Positions 40,601 to 47,263 of a DNA stretch of 47,263 nucleotides are shown here, one piece after another. Source of the DNA: a virus. The stretch's first letter is position 1. Each line of letters opens with the position of its first letter. A program made the position numbers and the translations under genes. The notes below the pieces were generated by a model. That model made no database searches and was not told the origin of the DNA. It saw only the letters and a program-made list of their open reading frames with translations. Location of the stretch: IMG/VR virus record IMGVR_UViG_3300030108_001617, positions 1-47,263 of that record; one strand, given 5' to 3'.

Positions 40601-43600
40601 GGTAAACTATTGGCTAATACTAGTGATGATTCTGACGGTAGGGCTAGAGGATATTACTTAGATAACGTTAGAGATATTGGTGATACTGATGTTGGTTTTT
40701 TTGCTAATGCTAGAAATAAAGCAGTAAACACAATTAATTCTCTTTCTCATTATAATATAGTAAGTATTGAAAGTGGTGAAGGTGAAGCAATAATTGAACT
40801 CGCCCCTAATTGTCCTGCTATTTTAGCAAGAGTTGATAGAAATGTAGAAGATGTTAGGTTTGAAACAGTGACGGTAACTACTACACAAATAGATGCTGCT
40901 AGTGATGATGATAATTCTCAAACTTATTTTGATGGTTCAACTTACAGTGCAGGTCATAGAAATGAAATTACTGTAGATACAGGAAGTGCTAATACAAACA
41001 TAGGTGAAGGCAATCCTATTTACAAAAGTGATGGTACTTTTGTTGGAATCGTTTACAAGATTAGAGCAAGGGCTGGCGCACAAACCCCGACAGAATGGGA
41101 TATTTTGTTAGAGTCTAAACTTCCAGATGGGGTTAGTTTAGCAGAAAATGAACAACTCTATGTTTCTACACAACACAATCATGGTTTATATTTTATAAAC
41201 ACTCAAGGGTTAAATGATGGTGGCATATTACAAGCAGTTAATCCAGTCTTAGGTAACAGTAGAAAACCATTAATAAATGGGGCAGTCAATTATGCCGAAT
41301 GGACTACATCTTTAATCATAACTGTAACTGGAACTAATTTTAGATTTGGTAAACCAATATATCGCTATGTTGATTTACAGAAATCTAAAAAAGGTGGTTT
41401 ATATAGGGCAGCAAGAGATATTAGAGTCGGTGAAAAATTCATAGAATATAATGGTAGAGATGTTGGTAATATTCATGCTTATGCTAGTTCATATAAATCT
41501 AGCCAAAGAATAAACGGAAGAACATCTGCTACCAATGATGTCCAAATGGGTGCAAAATTGTACCCTTATGATTACGATTATTATGATACTGCTTATAGTA
41601 ATCAAAAGAAGATAGGTAGTTTAGAAACTAGAGGAGTCGGCCCAGTATATGGTAGTAATACTATATCCGAGCCAATAAGAAACGAAACCAAACAATTACT
41701 TGATAAACTTCCAAAATTAATGACAAGTTCAACTATGTCATATGGTAGTCAATATTCTAATCTTGGTGGGCCTTGGGGATTTGAACAAGTTACTGCTGTT
41801 ACTTCTACTGATAGTAAAACACTATCAGCCAGTAGTACTAGTGAATATAATCCATTAGAATTCTGGAGACATAATCCAGTAACACAAGGACAAACTGTAT
41901 TAGATAAAATAGACCCAAAAGGAATAAGTTATCATATTTTCGCAGCAAGCGATTTATATCCAGAATCAATGTCTAGGCCAAATCATTTAGGTTTTTCTGC
42001 TAGAGATTTGACAGATTACAATCTAGTATTACACGATTCTGGAGCAAGAATCTCATCAGAAGTAACTCATGAAAATTATGTAGGTTCTATATCATCACAT
42101 GAAATGACGGATGAATCTTTTGAAACTGTACCGATAACATCGTCCTCTATTACTGGGAATCAAATCAAAAGGTTTGGTTTAATGAGGTTGATAGATTTAA
42201 CCTTTGATTGGCACTTTAATGTAGTTGACCCAGAATCTCCAATAAATGAAAGTGAAATCACTAATAGACAAAGATTTGATGATGCTGACACTTTAGCAGT
42301 TCCTAATTTTTTACCATTAAAAACATTAAACAATTTAGGATTAACTAATGGTAATTACGCTATTACTGGATGGGATAGTACAACTGTAGCAACAGTTACA
42401 AAAAATGGCAGCGCAGTTACCGCTTCACAAATTGATACTGATTTTAATGATAGCACTAACGATAGAGGGTGGCCATACATATATACTGACAGAGGTGAAT
42501 TTTTAGGTAAAGTCGCTACAGATGGTTCAGCAACGTCATCTGCTGATAATAAATTAACATTTAGTGCGGCAGTGGAATTTCCCACAGGCTCAGATACCCA
42601 ATATACTGGAAATATATTTTGTCTTAGATTTACAGATGATGCGGATTTTACAAATAACGCTGCATATTGGTTGCCTAGATTGGGTGGCATAGGAACAGCA
42701 GATTCTATATTAGCCCATAAGGAAGGAAATGCACTTACATTTAACGATATAACACAAACTAAAGGGGCAATATTTTCTGGTAAATATGTTGGAGATACTA
42801 ATTTTGCTTTAAAAAATTATGACATTGAGCAAAATCCAACTGGAACAAATGCAGTGTTTAGCAAACCAGATAATTCAGTAACTTCTACAAATTCAGCATA
42901 TTTCCCTCTATCACCAACTGAAACAGATACTTTGGTAGATGGAGCAATAACTGCTGGAGCAGCATCGAGTATAACTGTAACTGGAACTTATGGTAATTGG
43001 AGTTTTAGCCCTAGAGATAAAGTGTATGATAATGCAGGGGCGCAAGTAGGTATTGTTCACAATGTTGGCACTGCAAATGTAGTGACTCCTACTAACATTA
43101 CTTTAACTGGGGCAACAGAAGAAGACTTAGCAAATAATGAAAATTTAAAAAGAGGAAACGATGATACATTAGCATTATGTATGTTACCACCTATATTTAG
43201 GGGGACTACAACCAACAATTATATGTTCATAAGTCCCGATTCTGCACCAGCAGGAACACAGGCAAATTATGCACAAGGAGATGTAGTTCATTCTTCTAAA
43301 ATATTATATTATCTTAGCCAAGGTAGAAATATTTATCGTGGATTAAAAGGGGTTGTTTTAGATAGATTTACTATAGATAACGCAGATGAAGAAGGTGGAC
43401 AATTAGCAACTGGTATGACTTTCCCAGTTTCAGATGCATTGTATTCTGCTATTGGTACTGGTGTATTAAAAGAAAACAGAATATACTTAAAAATGTCAAG
43501 CAAAAAATTACGTTCTAATTCCGATGGTGCAAATGAGTTTCCTTCTGCCCCATATGTTCAATTCGCAGAAACTACTAATGTTAGTAATGGTATTTCTAAT

Positions 43601-45670
43601 CCAAAAATCAAAAGAGCGTATGATAAAGATTTTGCTGCTGTAACATTTAATGCAGAAGAAAAACCAACCAATGTTGCAGATGGTGCTAAAATACTATTTA
43701 AACCATATTTGCATTTAGGCCAATATGCTCAATCTAATTTAGGTGTTAGTATTACTATGCTTACACAATTAACCCACAAACCAAGTGGCTTAGATACCTC
43801 ATCTAATACTGGGTCACAAGCAGTAATAGAAATAAAAGAAGGGGATAATTCAGCAATGGATGATAACCATTGGCTTGCTTTTGCCCCTAATTTAACAGGG
43901 TATTATCTTGTATCTACAGAAGGATATTATCAAGGTAGAACTCAAGGAACCATAAACTCAGCAGATAGTACTAGAAGATACCCTATTGGTGGAACTTGGA
44001 CTAATGCTGGAACTGGTGCTAATGATTCTCAATATTCTTTCATGGCCTCAGAAGAAGGATTGTTACCTAAACATATTATGCACGTAATTAGTCATAGTGT
44101 ATCACAAGGCGCAGATACTAGAGAACATGTGTTGATTGTAGATAATGTTAACACTAGCACCCCATATATTTCTAATTATTATAAAGTAATGAAACCATCA
44201 GAAACATGTTTATGGCCAGATTCTCCATCTTCAATTAATCTATACACGCTAAGTTCCTCTACTACAAAAAGACCTTTTGATGATAAAATGTATGCAAGTG
44301 TTCCACATATTCAATTATGGAATGGGGCAAATGTAAGTGATAAAAGAGAGGTATTTGGATATAAAGAAGCAGTTCAATCTATGTATGTATTAGTTAATAT
44401 GGATTCAACTAGTGATGATATTCATATTGTTCCGAGAGGAGTTACTAGTATAAATTCAAGCCCTCCAACTTTCAATTACTTTACGACTATTTTTGGAGAT
44501 GGGGGCAGTGGAAAAAGATTTGAAAGTGGTAAGTCTTATGACGTGTTGTTAAATGACGGAGATGCGCAAGAAAGAAAACAAATGAGTGTATCTAAACCAC
44601 CAGCAGGTTTGATGACGGCTTGTAACATAAATTTTGGTGAAAAAGTAAGTCAAAAAATGGCAGGTATAGTTTCTGTTGGGGAAATATTTACAGTAAAAAC
44701 TCCATTACCTTCTAAAATAAGAAACCCAGTAAAAGCAAACATAGCCTCTACTGCCACTATTGCTATGGAAACAGAAGATATAGTAGAAGATATAATGAAA
44801 ATTAACAATATTGATTTTACAGAATCAACTGTAGAATACCCATACTTTACTGGGCCAGAATTTACAGGAATAGATGTCTACAAAGCCATTCAATTTTTAA
44901 CAGAATTTAAAGATAAAAGAATTACTATCACCTCAGAAGGAATAAAAATTAGACCAGATAATGCTAATTTAGATTATTCGGGTTATGGTATATCAGAAGA
45001 AACTAGTAATATTATAGATGTGTCTAAAGAACAATCACAATACGATTTCTATAATGAAGTAATAGTTTATGGTTCTGGGGTTAAATCTATTAGAAGATTA
45101 GGCGCAAGCATAAAAGAAGTTGGAAAGAAAACCTTTGAGGAAGTTGATGAAACCATAAGAACTCAAGAAGAGGCAGATGTCAAAGCAAATAAATTGTTAG
45201 ACTTTTATGCTAAAAATAACTTTAGGATAACGATTAAAATATCTATGGTAGGGTTAGAGTATCTTAGAGTTGGAGATATAATTAGTTTAGATATTCCAAG
45301 TAGAGGAATTCCCGCAGATAGATATGTTGTACTAGAAATAAGGTATGATAATCTAGGTATAATGGAATTAGAAATAGGGGCTTACAATAAAGGGATTAGT
45401 GAAAGACTTGCTGAACTGATGGTTAAAAGTAAAAAGACTTTAGCCTTTTTAAGAGCAAGTAAATTTAAATCAGTCAATGACACAAATAACTTCTTTGACA
45501 CCATGAAAATCAAAGGAGTGAGACTAGTTGCTACTAAAACAGGTGTGTTTAGTAGTCCATTTACCATTGGATTTAATTATACAGTTAATGTAGCGACTAA
45601 CAGCGTGGGATTCAACCCAAGTTTAGGTTCAGTAGAAACAAGCGTAATTTTAGATGAGGATTTAACATGA
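37628..45670 (+). CDS. Giant baseplate hub/fibre protein, 2680 aa
   Basis: The largest gene of the window, three times the length of a usual hub. Nearly all of it is beta-rich, Ser/Thr/Asn/Gly-rich and without cysteine clusters. The C-terminal part (about 2379-2620) looks like a baseplate hub domain: IDVYKAIQFLTEFKDKRITI, then FYNEVIVYGSGVKSIRRL and LDFYAKNNFRITIKISMVGL, then LRVGDIISLDIPSRGIPADR. A repeated module of about 80 residues appears at least four times (see separate entries). A short Asp-rich loop DTDDDGSDD near residue 303 may bind Ca2+. Likely central tail fibre and hub in one chain, mediating host recognition. Confidence 0.75.
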   Translation: MSLDFFVMGTGSTPMSTPTGTTIQSSVPTNPLLKTAAGAGTFNDATYKLVCYEIYNSPTNPTGAGNTSSVYGVSYSDGSTDTTLSAVVNRLYPNTDTGVLVDGAISADSQGYVDVDTIDPNLVFKLGDSIFDDAGALVGTVRNIVTISGGHRIYFDDGSGGATNNLVALANNENLRRTSTVDVHSDYLSNLSRTESYRLHVFDKQEVLGQELSAVNSGMSTNDYFVILHADDENLHHMAKITSVNSEESDTSIYSYLEFDPPMPTDVPKGTKFAIYKGPLKTRTDVVAVAYGLLHGTASFDTDDDGSDDITLQKHIEYCYVSSPKFYFYNDRVDNKNQLNNNTKYGIRRTINRHDGSTYNNTMYHDLSIFSTESEYGNFVSDTGRFNHHGLLVDNLRAADEPTFAVTGSGGTGGTGFASSGQPTQYRRYLDDNGGDGTPFGTTAGDYNQSFSAIINLWSNMFLNINRERSGKKGHFLTDGPLRYLHYDDSPIKNEKIPRVSDVKLSNSITSAGSYAEIEILDAHNIMAKKINANDPIELKQVVASGNISYLEMSRLFGTITSQSSGDTILVFDDLEEGQDLRTLLVSGSSFETIRINTNRYKISAVGAPSNGSQQVTISHYRESDESGFSSGGLRENLTSAKAFRRTWSKLTSTLMVDFPIDTEITYDSLPMSADIVIGTDTLSYNSTALTSFAESRINGLELTLAGDDSLSGQTIKIKYGDSKNQYVKIQDFDRDFSPTTGLTINGITQAYFPIDTLTNVAGSTTHQASVNLVDTNKKTGSILDYFAGAYIVEKVMFKGSVETIEEKIQFGMHKLMITGRSDVSKLLGPVLNKNYTFSEDWVYSTLGPYYEIQDTGTALTNDSDGEIFIGDTSFTVSDGSVLSTGDLVFTSSAGDYNFIGVVSNISSNTITLDDGSVAYSARNQTLYKSSINIYNSNHTNSVYFGKAIQSHPTLTNTPTSLKGASNKGFFFTSGKKLTFSSSSNLVTSKEGKLLANTSDDSDGRARGYYLDNVRDIGDTDVGFFANARNKAVNTINSLSHYNIVSIESGEGEAIIELAPNCPAILARVDRNVEDVRFETVTVTTTQIDAASDDDNSQTYFDGSTYSAGHRNEITVDTGSANTNIGEGNPIYKSDGTFVGIVYKIRARAGAQTPTEWDILLESKLPDGVSLAENEQLYVSTQHNHGLYFINTQGLNDGGILQAVNPVLGNSRKPLINGAVNYAEWTTSLIITVTGTNFRFGKPIYRYVDLQKSKKGGLYRAARDIRVGEKFIEYNGRDVGNIHAYASSYKSSQRINGRTSATNDVQMGAKLYPYDYDYYDTAYSNQKKIGSLETRGVGPVYGSNTISEPIRNETKQLLDKLPKLMTSSTMSYGSQYSNLGGPWGFEQVTAVTSTDSKTLSASSTSEYNPLEFWRHNPVTQGQTVLDKIDPKGISYHIFAASDLYPESMSRPNHLGFSARDLTDYNLVLHDSGARISSEVTHENYVGSISSHEMTDESFETVPITSSSITGNQIKRFGLMRLIDLTFDWHFNVVDPESPINESEITNRQRFDDADTLAVPNFLPLKTLNNLGLTNGNYAITGWDSTTVATVTKNGSAVTASQIDTDFNDSTNDRGWPYIYTDRGEFLGKVATDGSATSSADNKLTFSAAVEFPTGSDTQYTGNIFCLRFTDDADFTNNAAYWLPRLGGIGTADSILAHKEGNALTFNDITQTKGAIFSGKYVGDTNFALKNYDIEQNPTGTNAVFSKPDNSVTSTNSAYFPLSPTETDTLVDGAITAGAASSITVTGTYGNWSFSPRDKVYDNAGAQVGIVHNVGTANVVTPTNITLTGATEEDLANNENLKRGNDDTLALCMLPPIFRGTTTNNYMFISPDSAPAGTQANYAQGDVVHSSKILYYLSQGRNIYRGLKGVVLDRFTIDNADEEGGQLATGMTFPVSDALYSAIGTGVLKENRIYLKMSSKKLRSNSDGANEFPSAPYVQFAETTNVSNGISNPKIKRAYDKDFAAVTFNAEEKPTNVADGAKILFKPYLHLGQYAQSNLGVSITMLTQLTHKPSGLDTSSNTGSQAVIEIKEGDNSAMDDNHWLAFAPNLTGYYLVSTEGYYQGRTQGTINSADSTRRYPIGGTWTNAGTGANDSQYSFMASEEGLLPKHIMHVISHSVSQGADTREHVLIVDNVNTSTPYISNYYKVMKPSETCLWPDSPSSINLYTLSSSTTKRPFDDKMYASVPHIQLWNGANVSDKREVFGYKEAVQSMYVLVNMDSTSDDIHIVPRGVTSINSSPPTFNYFTTIFGDGGSGKRFESGKSYDVLLNDGDAQERKQMSVSKPPAGLMTACNINFGEKVSQKMAGIVSVGEIFTVKTPLPSKIRNPVKANIASTATIAMETEDIVEDIMKINNIDFTESTVEYPYFTGPEFTGIDVYKAIQFLTEFKDKRITITSEGIKIRPDNANLDYSGYGISEETSNIIDVSKEQSQYDFYNEVIVYGSGVKSIRRLGASIKEVGKKTFEEVDETIRTQEEADVKANKLLDFYAKNNFRITIKISMVGLEYLRVGDIISLDIPSRGIPADRYVVLEIRYDNLGIMELEIGAYNKGISERLAELMVKSKKTLAFLRASKFKSVNDTNNFFDTMKIKGVRLVATKTGVFSSPFTIGFNYTVNVATNSVGFNPSLGSVETSVILDEDLT
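37911..38162 (+). repeat. Hub protein beta module, copy 1
   Basis: Encodes TGVLVDGAISAD ... GDSIFDDAGALVGTVRNI ... LANNENLRR. Shares the LVDGAI-(S/T)-A opening and D-N/D-A-G-A-x-V-G core with the copy at 42920-43158, and a 20-base identity TTAGCAAATAATGAAAATTT at its end. More diverged copies lie at about 40206-40425 (DGEIFIGDTSF ... FIGVVSNISSNTITLD), 40960-41172 (GNPIYKSDGTFVGIVYKI) and 42400-42635 (WPYIYTDRGEFLGKVATDG). Confidence 0.7.
42920..43158 (+). repeat. Hub protein beta module, copy 5
   Basis: Encodes ETDTLVDGAITAGAASS ... RDKVYDNAGAQVGIVHNV ... LANNENLKRG. Best match to the copy at 37911-38162, including near-identical DNA at the 3' end, so the pair probably arose by duplication or gene conversion more recently than the other copies. 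Confidence 0.7.
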
Positions 45671-46098
45671 TAACAGAAGATGCTAAGAAAAAAGTAAATT
45701 TATTTTTACAAACTTTTTTTACGACAGGTAATGTTGGGATAGGTGGAGACACTACTAACCCTAATGCAAATACATTGGATGTTCCAATTTTGACTGCAAA
45801 TGAAACACTAACAATTACTAATACTGGTGATACTAGTACAGATTTCAAATTAACAGTAACAGGTAGTCAATTGGCTGCTAGTGCGATTAGAGAATTTGGT
45901 GTGTTCGGGGAGTTACCTCAAGATAATCAATTCGATGAGATGAGATTAGAAGGGGTTCAGATTACTGGAGAATCTAATACAGATGGTACAGAGGCAACAG
46001 TAGAAAGTATAATGTTGGCTAGATTTCCTTTTGATGCAATCGGCCCTTTTAATAATTCAGACCAAATAGATATTACTCTTTCAGTGGAGGTAGAATAA
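45667..46098 (+). CDS. Small tail/baseplate protein, 143 aa
   Basis: Starts MITEDAKKKVNLFLQTFFTT at an ATGA overlap. The N-terminal helix is followed by beta strands with NETLTITNTGDTSTDFKLTV and a jelly-roll-like SAIREFGVFGELPQDNQFDE. Probably a fibre-attachment or minor baseplate protein. It is translationally coupled to the following fibre gene (TAATG). Confidence 0.65.
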   Translation: MITEDAKKKVNLFLQTFFTTGNVGIGGDTTNPNANTLDVPILTANETLTITNTGDTSTDFKLTVTGSQLAASAIREFGVFGELPQDNQFDEMRLEGVQITGESNTDGTEATVESIMLARFPFDAIGPFNNSDQIDITLSVEVE

Positions 46099-47263
46099 TG
46101 ACATTAATAGTTAACAATGACGGAGTAGGAATAAGTCAATTAGTAACACCAGCAAATACTGGTGATGAAACTGCAAGTTTACAAATTAGAGATGGGCTAG
46201 ATTTCCCACATTCTGGGGTTTTCAAAGCATTGTATTCTGCGGCTACAGGAAATTATGCATTAAAAAATGGTGCGGCTGGAAGTATGGGATTCAATTTCAC
46301 TTATGCTGGTGGGACATCCCCAACTGTAGCAGTTGCAGCAGGTAAAATATTTAGAGATGGAGAATATGTTTCAATAAGTGCTTTGAGCGCACACGCATTA
46401 ACTAGACCAACTTCTGGTAACTTCTACCATCTAGTAGTAGTTAAAGCAGATAATTCAATGGATGTTAGAATATCAACATCGGTTGATGACATTCCAGAAT
46501 TGACCGATGGTGACATTCCTATCGGTTTAGTTAAAGTTGCTCACGATGCCGATACTGCAACTGCAAGTTTACCAACACAGTTTTTTACATCACACAAAAC
46601 AGATAATAATCTATCAATAGGTTATTTAGATTCAAATGCATATACTCCAGCAATGGATGTTTTTGGTGACGGAACAAGAACAGTATTTAAAAATAAAATA
46701 GCAAATGCGGATATTAGATTTATATTAGCAGATAATACAGCAGATGAAAAATTTGAAATTTTATCGGATGATGATTCTGATGGTGATGACGGTGACACAA
46801 CTGTATTTTCTGTTGATGGGCTAGGTGCTACTTCTGTTGTAGGAACTTTGAATTTAGGCAGTGTTGTAAATGCTGGAACAGATACAGATAAATTTTTAGT
46901 TTTAGATGGTAGTGGGAATGTAGATTTTAGAACTGGTTCTGAAGTTGCTAGTGATATAGGTGCTAGTGGAGCGTCTTTAACTGGTTCAACCAACAATACA
47001 ATTACAACTGTTACTGGCTCAAATGCCATTCAAGGAGAGGCAAACTTAACTTTTGATGGAAGCACATTAGCAGTTACAGGTGCATTAACAACTACAACTA
47101 CTGCAACAGTTGGGACTGATTTAACAGTTACAGGTGGAGATATTGGTTTTGGAAATGGTCAAGATGCAACGGTAAGCGTAGCGGCAACAACTTCAACAAC
47201 AGCAGGTAGAGACTTAACTATCTCTGCGGGTTCTACATCCACTAATGGTAATAACATAGATGG
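46098..47263 (+). CDS. Tail fibre protein, N-terminal part, runs off the window
   Basis: ATG 46098 opens a frame without stop to the window edge (388 codons seen). It begins MTLIVNNDGVGISQLVTPAN. It continues with a domain containing VAAGKIFRDGEYVSISALSA and FYHLVVVKADNSMDVRIST, then Asp-rich DDDSDGDDGD, then repetitive beta-fibre sequence (NLTFDGSTLAVTGALTTTTT; GTDLTVTGGDIGFGNGQDAT) typical of trimeric tail fibres. The 3' end, with any chaperone or receptor-binding tip, is outside. Confidence 0.8.
   Translation, partial: MTLIVNNDGVGISQLVTPANTGDETASLQIRDGLDFPHSGVFKALYSAATGNYALKNGAAGSMGFNFTYAGGTSPTVAVAAGKIFRDGEYVSISALSAHALTRPTSGNFYHLVVVKADNSMDVRISTSVDDIPELTDGDIPIGLVKVAHDADTATASLPTQFFTSHKTDNNLSIGYLDSNAYTPAMDVFGDGTRTVFKNKIANADIRFILADNTADEKFEILSDDDSDGDDGDTTVFSVDGLGATSVVGTLNLGSVVNAGTDTDKFLVLDGSGNVDFRTGSEVASDIGASGASLTGSTNNTITTVTGSNAIQGEANLTFDGSTLAVTGALTTTTTATVGTDLTVTGGDIGFGNGQDATVSVAATTSTTAGRDLTISAGSTSTNGNNID

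Noticed and set aside
1-47263. tRNA genes, CRISPR arrays, integrase, attachment sites, insertion sequences
   Set aside because: I saw no cloverleaf candidates in the few gaps, no spaced repeats of CRISPR type, no recombinase motifs and no terminal inverted repeats; a tRNA scan would be needed to exclude tRNAs fully.

Overview
This window looks like the late (packaging and morphogenesis) half of a tailed double-stranded DNA virus (Caudoviricetes, siphovirus-like), probably infecting a marine archaeon. Every supported gene lies on the + strand. Genes are packed with 1-35 nt overlaps or very short gaps, and the DNA is AT-rich. Archaeal indicators are the repeated extended Shine-Dalgarno GGTGAT(T) just before starts, a TATA-box-like element 21 nt before a GTG start (leaderless arrangement), an archaeal/eukaryal-type ATP-dependent DNA ligase, zinc-knuckle motifs in the portal protein, and an Arf/Ras-like GTPase. 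The layout fits magrovirus-like viruses of Marine Group II archaea, but that assignment is inference. Several small proteins resemble families I also recall from marine bacteriophages.

Layout. 1-8513: a cluster of mostly small genes. Fifteen of them begin with the same short N-terminal peptide, consensus M-x-W-(E/Q)-(D/x)-(I/V)-(L/V)-K. The bodies are otherwise unrelated: Lys/Arg-rich proteins, Cys-rich proteins, a 2H-phosphoesterase-like enzyme, a Cys/His/Asp protein and large helical proteins. A double zinc-knuckle, TerS-like protein sits among them. 8510-14979: large unknown protein, large terminase, a LAGLIDADG protein, portal. 14976-20787: more tagged and helical proteins, then an 820-residue DNA ligase. 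20796-23562: promoter, XkdF-like prohead protease fused to a scaffold, HK97-type major capsid protein. 23573-27504: small head proteins, then a membrane module (two small membrane proteins, a membrane-anchored GTPase with all five G motifs, a Zn protein and a protein with a WW-like patch). 27501-33960: connector, tail terminator, tail tube, and a tail assembly chaperone with a -1 frameshift site. 33947-47263: tape measure, baseplate proteins, LamG protein, a 2680-residue hub/fibre protein with repeated beta modules, and the start of another fibre gene that runs off the window.

Main hypothesis. The WEDILK-type peptide occurs at the N-terminus of 20 proteins. FDILK also flanks both sides of the prohead protease domain. 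One protein carries SEWF(D/N)(I/V)L at both ends. Related peptides occur at the C-termini of cluster members that lack the N-terminal form. Synonymous codon changes within the tag point to selection on the peptide. The simplest model is a capsid-targeting and/or protease-processing signal, analogous in role to the T4 internal-protein targeting sequence. It would load many cargo proteins (DNA-condensing basic proteins, possible anti-defence enzymes) into the prohead. A second unusual element is the virus-encoded small GTPase module between head and tail genes.
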